Source: Schizophyllum amplum
Lineage: Eukaryota > Basidiomycota > Agaricomycetes > Agaricales > Schizophyllaceae
DNA: 64,000 bases
NCBI GenBank assembly: GCA_007026445.1
Contig: VDMD01000015.1
Location: 1-64,000, forward strand
Direction of reading: 5' to 3'
Shown here: in pieces, positions 55,211-64,000 of the stretch
Layout of the letters: every line of letters starts with the position of its first letter
Position numbering within the stretch: the first letter of the stretch is position 1
Program-made: the position numbers and the translations under genes
The notes under the pieces: model-generated
What the model was told of the DNA's origin: nothing
The model's input: only the letters and a program-made list of their open reading frames with translations
The model's database searches: none

Positions 55211-58200
55211 TCGACCTTTGCTCTCGCCACCATCCGCGCCGTGTCGCCCGCTCAAGAGCGGGTCGATGGGCAGGAACTTTTCGATACAGGGGCGCGGGGG
55301 ACTCTGGGGAGTCCCCCTCAGGTGCGTGCACTATAATATGCACCTAGTCGAGTACTAACAACATACTCAGAATGGCTGCAGAGCGCTGGTCGCTCTGCAG
55401 CCATTTCTCCTTGTGCTCCCAACTACACGGACATCCAGGACAGCGCCTCCAAGCCCCTGGACCCCCCCTTGCGGCTGCATGCAACGCAGCGCGCTCGCTG
55501 ACCCCCGCCGTCACCCTCCCCCACACGCACCTAGGGCATCACCCCGCCCACGTCCCCGCCGCGCCCTATACCGACATGTGCCCCCGTGTCCTCCGAGTAG
55601 GCGTATGACGCTACGCGCGACGCGTCGGCCGCGTTGGCGCGCGTGCGCGGGAAGCAGGAGGTGGGGACGCGAGCGCGCGCCATGCGGCTACCCGCACCAC
55701 CGCCTCCGCCGGCGTTCTGCGCTGTGCCGTGCCCATTCGCTGCACGGGCGCCTTCATAGGCGTCCCCGCACGCAGACGCTGGCGTGCGTATGCGCGTGCA
55801 CGCCGCCCACGTCCCCCCGCTCCCGCCTTCGCCTGTCACGCCGACGCGATCGCCCCCCGCGCCACCTACCCCAAACGCGACGAGCCCTTCCCTGGGCTCG
55901 TCCGCTATCATTCTTTACATCCCCCATCGCCATACAGACACCCCGGGCCTGCGTGGTCACCCGCGTGTCCGGCGTGCGCACGACGAGTGCCGGCGAAAAT
56001 TTTCGCCGCGCTTTGGGCGCTTTTTCCACCTATTATATCCATTTACATACATATTATACATTCACATATTATACACTTGATATACACCAGCCCCAGAGCG
56101 ACGAGAGGCGACGACGCCGGCGGCGGCGGCGGCGCGCGCACCTGCGCGAATGCTGATCGACCGCCCTTCCTGTTCGGGAAGGGCCATCAATCGCGCCCAA
56201 CAGCCGCGAGGGCGAGCCGGGCACGCGACGCGAGCCGCCCGCCGCGCGCTGCCTAATAAGGCGAGCACGCGCGCACAGCTCGGCACGACCCCGGAGCCCG
56301 GGACCCCTACCGGAAGGCCCGGGAGGGGGATGTGGCTGTGCAAATAAGAGGTTCGCTAGATTTGCAACTGACCGCCAAGCAATTACCTGGGTCCTTTGCA
56401 AAGGTCCTACGGACACAGCTGCGTGCGTTAGGGATGCGCCGACTGCGCAGGCGAGGTGGGGCATCGGTGGGCGTTCACGCTGACGCTTGCGCGCGCGTCC
56501 TTGTTCCTAGCCGTGAAGCGTATGTTGATCGCGTACTGAAGATTTGTCAGCGAGAACGGCACACGCGCTGGGCCGTCCACACGCACCTGCAGCACGGGAG
56601 CAGGCGCGCAGCCCGCCTCCCGCACCCCTAATCCAATGCGCGTATTTTCGCGCGCTGCAGCGCCAAACATCGTGTTTGCGTATATTTTGGCCTTCTAGTA
56701 CGTTGCGTGAGGAAGCGAGGACGGGCGGGGGCGGCTGGGCGGTCGTGGTGGTCGTGGTTGAGGAAGGGAGGGCCTTGATCGCGCGGGTTCGGTGTCCCGG
56801 TCCGGTATCCGATGTTCGCCGCCAACGCGCTCGACGACCACGGCGACGTCTCGGACACATTCCGGCGCGGATTTGAAGCCAGGAGCCAATAGAATACATA
56901 TGATAGTCTAGATTTACGAAGAGAAAACAGGAATAGGACCCAAAATGATGATATTATACACTGAAAGTTCTGCTGCAGCTTTCACCAGATTTCACTCTTT
57001 CATAAGGTGTAGACCTGGCCATTCTGAGCTCTCTTTTGCTAGCTCAGCTACAGTCAAAGTTGGGGCATAGTCTAATGGCATTACTGTACCCTCTCCAGGT
57101 AAATTCAGAGCCTCAAATCTCTCAGATGAAATAGATTAAGCTGAACAGTCAATGAGGGAAGAGATCTTTGAGTGATATGCTGCTATTCCAGTATGTTGCT
57201 GACCTCAAGGCTTAACAGTGACAGAATATCATGATTTATTACATAGAATAGCGTAGATCTACAAAGAATCGTGCTCATCTGAGGCCTGGGTGCGCGGGAA
57301 TCGCGCTGCGTCTCATCTCGAACGCGCTCGAAATGAGCGCGTTCGTGACGTGACGTAACGCGCTTCGCTCTCATCTCGCCACCATTTGCGACGCGCCCGC
57401 CGCCTCAACAGCGGCTCGATGGGCAGCGGGCCTTCAGTATAGGGGCGGGGGGACTCTGGGGAGTCCCCTCCAGGTGTGTTCTTATTTCAGCAGTCCGATG
57501 TATGCTAATAACAAACCAGGGAAGCAGCTGCCGAGCACCTCTCGCGCTCTGCAGCTGCTCACGCCGACGTGCGTCGCTCCCGCGCAACAGCAGCCCCTTT
57601 CGGCAGGTCTCAAAAGACCTTTTCAGCGCGTACGCCCAGTCGCGCCCCCCATCGCCCGCGAACCCTCCCCTCACCCGTCTTGTAGGCTGGCACTCGCCCA
57701 CCTCTTGACGCCTCCCTGCCGGCCGCGCTACATTCTAGCGATATTGGGGCGGGTAGCGGATGGCTACGCGATGCCAGGCAATGATGCCGGGGCCCTCTGC
57801 AAGCGACAGCATGCAACGCGATCGGGTGCCCAACAGCACCCGCGCCGCACGTCACCACCACCCTCCACCCTCCCCATGCCTCACCGGTCGGCGTACGCTC
57901 CGCTGCGCGACAGGCTGTCAGTCTCGGAGGCCGAGAACGCCGCTCGCCAGCCCCGCGTCATTGCGACCTGCCCGAGTGCCCGCCGCGTCCTCCCGCGCCG
58001 CGCCCGCCTCCTGCGCGGCCCGTCCTCCATGCCGCGCTCCCCAACGATGGGATTGTATTCAAAGACCCCCACCCATCCCCCATCCCCTTATACGTACATA
58101 TACACTGACCTGGCCCCCGCCACTCAACAAGCGCGCGATGCGCCGGCAAAATTTTACGCCGCGTTTCACGTACTTCTCTCGTGTGTATTCTCGCATTTAT

Positions 58201-58465
58201 ATATTCAAAATATACATCTTTTATAGCATATACAAACTATGAGTGACGAAGGGAGGGGCAGCGGCAGTGGCAGCGCGAGCGCGCGCGATGCCCCCGAGCA
58301 CGCCGATTGACCGCCGCGCCCATGCCCCCCGAGCCCGGAGCCAGTGCCGGTGGGCCGCCGGGGGGCTGTGGCTGTGTGGGTAAGTGATCCGAGGACTTTT
58401 CAACTACGTGATGGACAACTGTCCGGGGTCTTTGCAAATACCTTACCGCCTCAGCTGAGCTGAGG

Positions 58466-58620
58466 GCCGCAGGAGCAGCGTTGCCGGGAGCGCGAGGGAA
58501 CGCCGGCAGGAGCCGCACGCGCTGCCGCAGCTGACACTCGAGTTGCCACCTGAGAGTCCAGGAGCATGACGAGAGCTGCCAGGAGGTGGAGGGCGGTCTG
58601 CCAGCAGCGAGGAGCTGAGG
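58466..58620 (+). repeat. Direct repeat, right copy
   Basis: ggagcagcgttgccgggagc onwards through gagtccaggagcatgacgag; see 52105-52269. The two copies lie on either side of X copy 4. Confidence 0.55.
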
Positions 58621-60480
58621 GGCGCGACGTGCCGCGCGGGCAGTGAGCCGAAGCCCCTATATTTTGCAAAGTGCAACAGGCTACAGCCTGGCCAGCCAAA
58701 TGCTTTGGCCTGGGTACAGCCTACCACTGGGTAGCGGCCTCCTCTGCCCTTGTTGGCTAGGGCTTAAAATGGAGAATTACTGGGTAAAAACACACAAATA
58801 TAGGGATAAATTGCGTTGTATTCTAGGAAAGCAAAAATGGTGATCTGTGAATAATGCTCCGTATTCCGCTCGTCTTGCAACATACCCGTTTGGGCCGTCG
58901 CCGCCACCGCCGACGCCACGTGCCCCTCGAGCTCGCCACCGCCGCCACGTGCCTGTCTCATCGTCGCTCTGCCGCCGCCGCCCCTCATGCCTCCGATCGG
59001 GCTCGCTCGCTGCCGCCGTTCCGCGCTCCCTCGCCCACGCTGGCCGTTTTACACCACGCTGTGTATACGACGCTTACGATGCGCACGACATGTCGCCGAC
59101 GACGCCGACGACGCCGGCCTGCTCAGCAGCGAAAATTTCCGATCGCGTTCAGCGACGACAAAATTTCGATCGCTCGCGACTGTCCCTTTGCCACGCTTCC
59201 ATGGAATATGGGCACGGCGCCCTCCCGCCCTCGACACCCTCATTGCCCAGCACCACCCTTGCCCCTCATTCCTGTGCCCGCAATGCCGCGCTTGCCCGAT
59301 CCCGCCGCAGTCCCTCCTTCCGCGCTTTGCCGCCCGCTCACGCTCGCGGCCTTACCCGCGCTCCACGCCTCATTGCCCCCGCCCCGCTTTGCGCCCTCCG
59401 CGTCCTCACAATTCTCGCTGCCCCTCGCGTCGCCGCTCCTTCATCTGTGCTGGCCCGATCCAGCCCGATCGCACCGCACCCTTCCGCTCCTCGCGCTCGC
59501 CGGTAACCCGACCGCCCCTCGCCACCGCTGCCCCTCCTCCTCCCGCGCTCGCTGCCGTCATTATCCCTCGCTCCAGCGCCCTCGACACTTTTCCATTCTC
59601 ACCGCCCTTTCTCTCGCGCGCGCCCGATCACGCTGCGCCAGCGCCACCGCTGCTCTCCCGCGCTTGCTGCCCTCCCGCGCTCGTCACTCGCACCCCCTCG
59701 ACCCTCCTCCTTGCGCCCTCAAGCCCTCACTGTTCGTACCACCCCTTTATCTGGGATTGGGCTTTATACTTCTGTATACGTAGTTTCATGTGCAATGAAT
59801 TGAATTCCAATACACGGCCCAGGGCATGATTTACGAGAGATACACCCTCACTGGTATCAAGAGCATGTTCTCCATAACCTCCCCTCTACTGTCTCTCGCT
59901 CGCCGCGTCCCTGCATGCTGCAGAGCGAGGTTGGCACGCCGCTGTGTGAGCTCAATATCATTCAATGGATTTTGTATGCTATATGAGCTCCATTCTTCAC
60001 AATTCTTCGTATACAGTGCTAGGAGAGTGTCTGCTGCAGAATGGATAACAAGTCTATACATTATATCCTTTGTTCGTGTCGCAGGCGGCCTTGTCGCTGC
60101 TCGGGATGCTACAATCAGTGTCGCGCGGAAGATCGGACCGAACTCCGAAGGGCGCTTGTCGTCGAGCTCGGCGTCACCCGCAGGTCGAAGGAGGCCAAAG
60201 AAAGCCCGCAGAGTACCCGGACATAGAAAAGGGGTAATCACTGTAGGGATATATGTCCTCAAATCTGCTTTCAGGTCTCTCAGGTACTCACAATTGACAT
60301 GGATTATGAATAACGTCGAGATTCAACTTGAGTTGCACTCAAGGAATCGTTGTGCACTCGAGGTTCGTTTGAGGTTCATGTGAGCTTGAAGGCGAAACAG
60401 TCAAAGTTAATATATAATTGTACATGATAGTAGTACACTTTCCAAGTAGTTTGGAGGCCCGTACCACACAGGAACATGTA
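58621..60480. other. GC-rich, Cys/Pro-coding-like DNA without a convincing gene
   Basis: 58854-59760 is pyrimidine-rich on the plus strand and is open in all three frames over 200-300 codons, a sign of base composition and not of coding. It has X-like AT tracts (agcgaaaatttccgatcgcg at 59127). 58650-58790 contains gcctgg/ccaggc-rich repeats akin to 62270-62560. No gene is supported apart from the doubtful frame at 59831-60262. Confidence 0.45.
59831..60262 (-). CDS. Doubtful open frame, 143 aa
   Basis: Minus strand, starts MRTYIPTVITPF. Composition is normal, not the Arg/Pro type of shadow frames, with DIMYRLVIHSAADTLLALYT that could be a short hydrophobic helix. No splice partners and no known domain. 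It may be a relic exon of a host gene stranded between repeats, or chance. Confidence 0.2.
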   Translation of the reverse strand: MRTYIPTVITPFLCPGTLRAFFGLLRPAGDAELDDKRPSEFGPIFRATLIVASRAATRPPATRTKDIMYRLVIHSAADTLLALYTKNCEEWSSYSIQNPLNDIELTQRRANLALQHAGTRRARDSRGEVMENMLLIPVRVYLS

Positions 60481-61508
60481 CAGATGAGTTGAAAGGTGCT
60501 CAAAGTGGTGGATTACCGCGAAACCGGTGGTCCGGCAAGCATGTCAGAATACGGGGGGCAATACAGTCAAAGCAGGAACATATCATTATATGTATTCTGA
60601 GTGCTATACTACGCTACCGAGCCTTGCCGGCGAGTACACGCAGTGCAGGGCTCCGTCGACCTTCGCGCCACCGCACGCCCAACAGGCGCACGAGTGATGT
60701 TACGTCACGGCTCGTACCTTCCCTTTCACCACCATCGCCCGCCGCCGATATCTCTTGCCGGCCGTCTCTCCTCATTGGTTGCTGACCAGTCGCCTTAGCA
60801 GGAGCTTTCAGGATGCCATAGAAGGCCAGGTGCGTCCCTATATGTCTGCATCAATGCGTGGGACTGAAAATTTTCTGCCGCCGTGTTTGTTTTCGAACAA
60901 CGCGCATCCGCGCGCCCCTCAAGACCAGCGAGCGAGTCTTACCGCCTCCCTCCCCCGCCATTAGCTCTCCACCACCAAGGGTCATTCGCGTCCACTTTCT
61001 TCTGGCATCCAACGCCTCGTCTTCCCACGCCCGCCGTCTACCGCCCTCCACCGTCTACCGCCCTCCACCGTCTCCCGCCCTCCACCATCCATCGTCCGCC
61101 GCCGGCCGTCGTCACTGTCCCTCACCCCGCCGGTTGTGCCTCACCGTGGCGTGAGGCGAGCGGTTGCCGACGAGCGCGGGAGCGACAGGCACGGGCGTAG
61201 GGCTGGGCATGAGCGTGGGGGCTGTACGCCCGTGCGCCCAGAGAGGCGAGCAGGTCGAGAGCGGTATGCAAGCTCGAGCGCGGCGAGCACAGACTCTAGC
61301 AGCGCAGGGCGGGGGAGGTGCACGACGGTAGCGGCACGGGAGGGGGAGCGGCAAGAACGGCGAGCGGCGCGGGAGGGGCGGCGAGCGACGCAGGAGGGCA
61401 GTGAGCGGCGCGGGAGGATCAGGCAGCAAGAGGCGCGGGTGGTCGAGGCGAAAGCGAGCGCCGCGGGAGCGGTAGCGAGCAGCGTAGGGCGTGCGGCGCA
61501 CGTAGGTG

Positions 61509-61770
61509 CGCACGCTCGATCGTGCCCGACGTGCACACCGACACCCCGGCGATGGTGCGGTTTGCGAGCGGGAGCCGGCAGGAGCAGCGGCAGGGTCAGG
61601 CAGCGAGCAGCGCGGGGTGGTCGAGGCGGAAGCGAGTAGCGCGAGAGCGGTAGCGAGCAGCGCAGGGTGCGCACGCTCGATTGTGCCCGACGTGCACCCC
61701 GCAGCCCTGTTGATTGCCGACGGTGCGGTTTGCGAGCGGCAGCCGGCGGGGGCAGCGGCGGCGAGGGGGC
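61509..61770 (+). repeat. Tandem repeat, about 164-bp unit
   Basis: gcacgctcgatcgtgcccga at about 61509 and gcacgctcgattgtgcccga at about 61673 each lead to ggtgcggtttgcgagcgg and a cagcgg tail. At least two units, the second incomplete. Confidence 0.6.
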
Positions 61771-61930
61771 GGGAGCGCGAGTGGGGGCGGGAGCGCGGGC
61801 GGGAGCGCGGGCGGGGGCGGGAGCGGGAGCGCGGGCGGGAGCGGGAGCGTGGGTGGGAGCGAGGGCGGGAGTGTGGGTGGGAGCGAGGGTGGGAGCGAGG
61901 GCGGGAGCGAGGGCAGGAGCGAGGGAGGCA
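61765..61930 (+). repeat. GC minisatellite (cgggcgggagcg-type)
   Basis: Units of 6-12 bp built on gggagcg, gcgggcggga and gtgggtggga. Gives Gly/Ala/Arg frames in several registers, so no gene. Confidence 0.75.
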
Positions 61931-62219
61931 CGGGCAACACGGGCGGGAGCACGTGGGCGCATCAGCAGCAGCGTGGGCGCATCAGCAGCAGCGCGGCAGC
62001 AGCCGGGCGCATCAGCAGCGGCGGCGAGTACGGGCGGAGCGGCGGCGGCGGCGAGGACGGGGCCGATGAGGACGGCGGCGCGAGCGGGGCCGATGAGGGT
62101 GGGGCACGTGCGTGCCGACTTGCCCCAGGATATACCGAGCTGTATCTTACTACCTATGTTTTTTTTTAGGCTAGATACCAATGGAACATGTTATTTGAGG
62201 AATAAACACAGTTCTATCA

Positions 62220-63060
62220 TCCATATATAGCCCTAGTAACTCTGGCTTGAGATGAAGCCTGTACTGCCCTAGAGCACTAGTTTGAGGTGCCTACCCTGTG
62301 GCAGGCTAGACCCAGGCAGAAGGCTTTAATTCCCCAGGGTGGAGCCTGGGCACTTCGCTAAACGATACAACCTGGGGTGGCACCCAACGATGTGTGGGAT
62401 TCCCATAATCCGTGGCTGTAACCAGCGAAACAGTTTGATCCAACCATGGACTTAACCAGGGCTTGGTTATGCTCCCTAGGCTACCCAAGCCTAGTTTTGG
62501 CTTAGAGGTAGGCTTTATGTCAACAAGCCAATTCAGGCCCATTTAAGCAGGTTTCAAGGCAGGGAGGTGCCTATCTTGATGGCTAGACCAGTATATACAA
62601 GTATTAAATGTATTGGGATCAAATCCGGCCTTTGCCGCGCAGTTTTGAGCCACGCGACGTCCCAAAACTGCTTACGGGCCGCTCTGCTCGCTACTGCCCC
62701 ACCCCGAGCCCTGCCTGTCATATTTGTCAAACTCAGCTTGATATAACCAGCGAATGCCTTTGCTCTCATCATGAATCTAACCAGTGCTTGGCTGTTCACC
62801 TCTCCCTGATATTTCGAATGGGATATTGGTTAGGGCACCCTGCAGGCTGATAATTAGGTGAATATGCCTGTATAGGGCATATTCCTTCAATTTACTGCAT
62901 TTATTGGCCCACAATAGCCTGGAATGCCAGGAATGGTATCCAGAATCACTGCACGCAGGGGGAATTGTTTGGGATACCCATTTGGGGTGTCGATCACACG
63001 GTCCGATCCCTGCTCGCTGCTGCGCCCATTGCTCCCCACCCCTGGCAGCCAGCGCCGCGC
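62220..63060. other. Degenerate repeats around ccaggc/gcctgg and aaccagcga
   Basis: taaccagcgaaacagtttga (about 62418) and ataaccagcgaatgcctttg (about 62742) are related direct repeats about 325 bp apart. cacttcgctaaacgatacaacctggggtgg near 62355 recalls the right end of the 836-bp element (cacttggctaaaccatagga, near 42560), hinting at a shared family. No gene seen. Confidence 0.35.
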
Positions 63061-63424
63061 GTTGCGTATATTGCTTGTGCACCCTCCCACTTCCTTGCCT
63101 CATGATTTCCCTAGCGCTTCCTCGTCACTTGCACGCCCTGCACACGTCCGCAGCCCGGATACGCGTCTGTAGCCCGGATACGCGTCCGCGCCCCGGCGCT
63201 CGCGCCCCGCCCGCGCCCCGCCCTCGCCCCCGCCCCCGCGCCCGCGCCCGCGCCGCGCCCACGCCCACGCCCGCGTCCGCCTCGCGCCCCCGCCCACGCG
63301 CAAACACCGCGAGCCCCTTAGCGGCGGCACCGCCCAATACGATCGGCAGAAATTTTCGGCTTAAACGGAGCAGCGCTTTCTCGGCGATTTTGCCCTCTGA
63401 CATATGCTGACGTGGTGTTCAAGG

Positions 63425-64000
63425 TGCGTGCAACTCTGTACTTAGCACACTTCCTGTCTGACATGATTCTATCCCAGGCATTCACAACAATACTCCATCT
63501 CCATGTCCAGTTCTCCATGCCTTATGTAGCTGTATCATAGTTTGCAATATATCTCATGCATCCCAACATCCACCTCCCTTGTGCCCTAATTACCTGAGCA
63601 TCCCAGTGGGCCAGGCCCCGGCTATTGCTCGCGCGACGCAGCGACATTGAAAACTTGCGAAAGTTCAACATCACGTGATGCCATGTTGGACTCCGCCAAA
63701 CAAGAGACGACATCAAGAACACAAACCTAAGTAGCTACACATGATCGTGATATACACAAGATCGTAAATACACACACCCACATATATATACAGCCCACAA
63801 TTAGCACCAGATATGAACCCACACGGTGCAAAAGACAAGTCAACGAATAATGAGATCTGACAAACAACTCCAAGAACAATGGCCACGCCGACAACACCCT
63901 ACTCGGCCTGCTCCTCGCAAACCCAGACAATCTCATCCAAAAAACGGTCCCATGACCTGCTGCTGCTACCACCGAGGGCGATTCCCCACCAGCACGCCAC
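63425..64000. other. Window end, no gene seen
   Basis: AT-rich, with a cacaca/atatata stretch near 63765-63800. Short frames have no support. Confidence 0.4.

Larger units (their letters stand above)
53256..56421 (+). mobile_element. Family X copy 5, nested in copy 4 (3166 bp)
   Basis: CACCTG 53256-53261 and CAGCTG 56416-56421, flanked by CGTGCGT at 53249-53255 and 56422-56428. TIRs of about 340 bp (53262-53600, 56080-56415) are nearly identical to each other, with CCCTTTGCAAAGG near the tip. All landmarks are present: hairpin D 54111-54170, cggaccggcaagccgggcg near 54647, low-GC core 54720-55130, palindrome A 55150-55210, hairpin B 55288-55318, hairpin C 55371-55405 and gcgaaaattttcgccgcgc near 55994. 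With clean ends and nesting this is one of the youngest copies. Confidence 0.88.
52270..58457 (+). mobile_element. Family X copy 4, carrying copy 5
   Basis: CACCTG 52270-52275 and CAGCTG 58452-58457, flanked by AGCTGAG at 52263-52269 and 58458-58464. Own sequence is 52270-53255 plus 56429-58457 (about 3.0 kb). The TIRs have TCTTTGCAAAGA next to the ends. Landmarks: hairpin D (about 53093-53155), ccggtccggtatccgatg near 56793, a low-GC core 56890-57290, palindrome A (57303-57362), hairpin B near 57444, hairpin C near 57524 and ggcaaaattttacgccgc at 58143. No gene seen. Confidence 0.85.
60600..63415. mobile_element. Possible old X-like inverted element
   Basis: ctgaaaattttctgccgccg at about 60864 and ccgaaaatttctgccg (minus strand, about 63344-63360) form an inverted pair. 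Both are preceded or followed by ggtgcgt (60830 and 63423), as in X copies. gatgttacgtcacggctcg near 60698 recalls palindrome A. No clear ends or duplication. The interior is simple-sequence DNA with no gene; the apparent 346-residue minus-strand frame is Ala/Pro low complexity. Confidence 0.3.

Noticed and set aside
58854..59829. Three overlapping 200-309-residue plus-strand frames
   Set aside because: All three frames are open together because the strand is pyrimidine-rich. Composition is Pro/Ala/Arg/Ser with no domain and no codon logic.
61141..62181. 346-residue minus-strand frame
   Set aside because: Low-complexity Ala/Pro repeats arising from the gggagcg minisatellite.
1..64000. CRISPR arrays, rRNA genes or bacterial operons
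   Set aside because: No regularly spaced short repeats, no rRNA signature and spliced genes throughout; the sequence is eukaryotic.

Overview
The window reads as a repeat-rich stretch of a GC-rich fungal genome, most likely an agaricomycete basidiomycete. The reasons are protein-coding exons split by 39-57 nt introns, a transposase of the KDZ type with its CxC cysteine cluster, a CACTA-like transposase family common in mushrooms and polypores, and Ty1/copia retrotransposons. Only one ordinary host gene is visible: the 3' part of an RBM5/RBM10-like splicing factor at 1-2172. Almost everything after it is mobile DNA, nested several layers deep.

Layout. 2970-8541: a hAT-like element with an 8-bp target duplication; it holds a solo LTR and a 3.3-kb non-coding element of a family I call X here. 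8550-12124: X fragments, LTR pieces and broken copia genes. 12125-31624 and 32896-39416: two arms of an inverted duplication (6.52 kb without later insertions). Both arms carry the same copia element interrupted at the same place by the same X copy. Arm A alone then received three further insertions: a 122-bp tRNA-bearing LTR-like element, a 5.35-kb copia element with matching LTRs (15976-21325), and a 7.5-kb CACTA-like element (21545-29040) with an uninterrupted 1202-residue transposase plus two divergent genes. Arm B keeps the three empty sites, so each insertion can be defined almost to the base. 40486-43197: LTR remains and a third copia, split by an 836-bp AT-rich element. 43258-51729: a small two-exon gene and a KDZ transposase gene, interrupted in one exon by a 574-bp MITE-like element and a 3.05-kb X relative, both at GTAC. 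52270-58457: an X copy with another X copy nested inside. 58458-64000: GC-rich repeats with no convincing gene.

The strongest candidate for something undescribed is family X. It has at least five end-to-end copies of about 3.0-3.3 kb, counting the two duplicated ones, without a recognisable protein. One end is CACCTG and the other CAGCTG; four independent insertions are flanked by perfect 7-bp duplications, and one restores an open copia frame when removed. Internally the copies share an ordered set of long hairpins. The second candidate is a 122-153 bp element with TGTTG...CAACA ends and 5-bp duplications whose body is largely a tRNA-like sequence.

Genes here mostly do not work together. 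Each mobile element brings its own functions, and non-coding X, hAT-like and MITE-like elements must depend on enzymes encoded elsewhere. All coordinates come from reading the sequence by eye; no alignment or database search was run.
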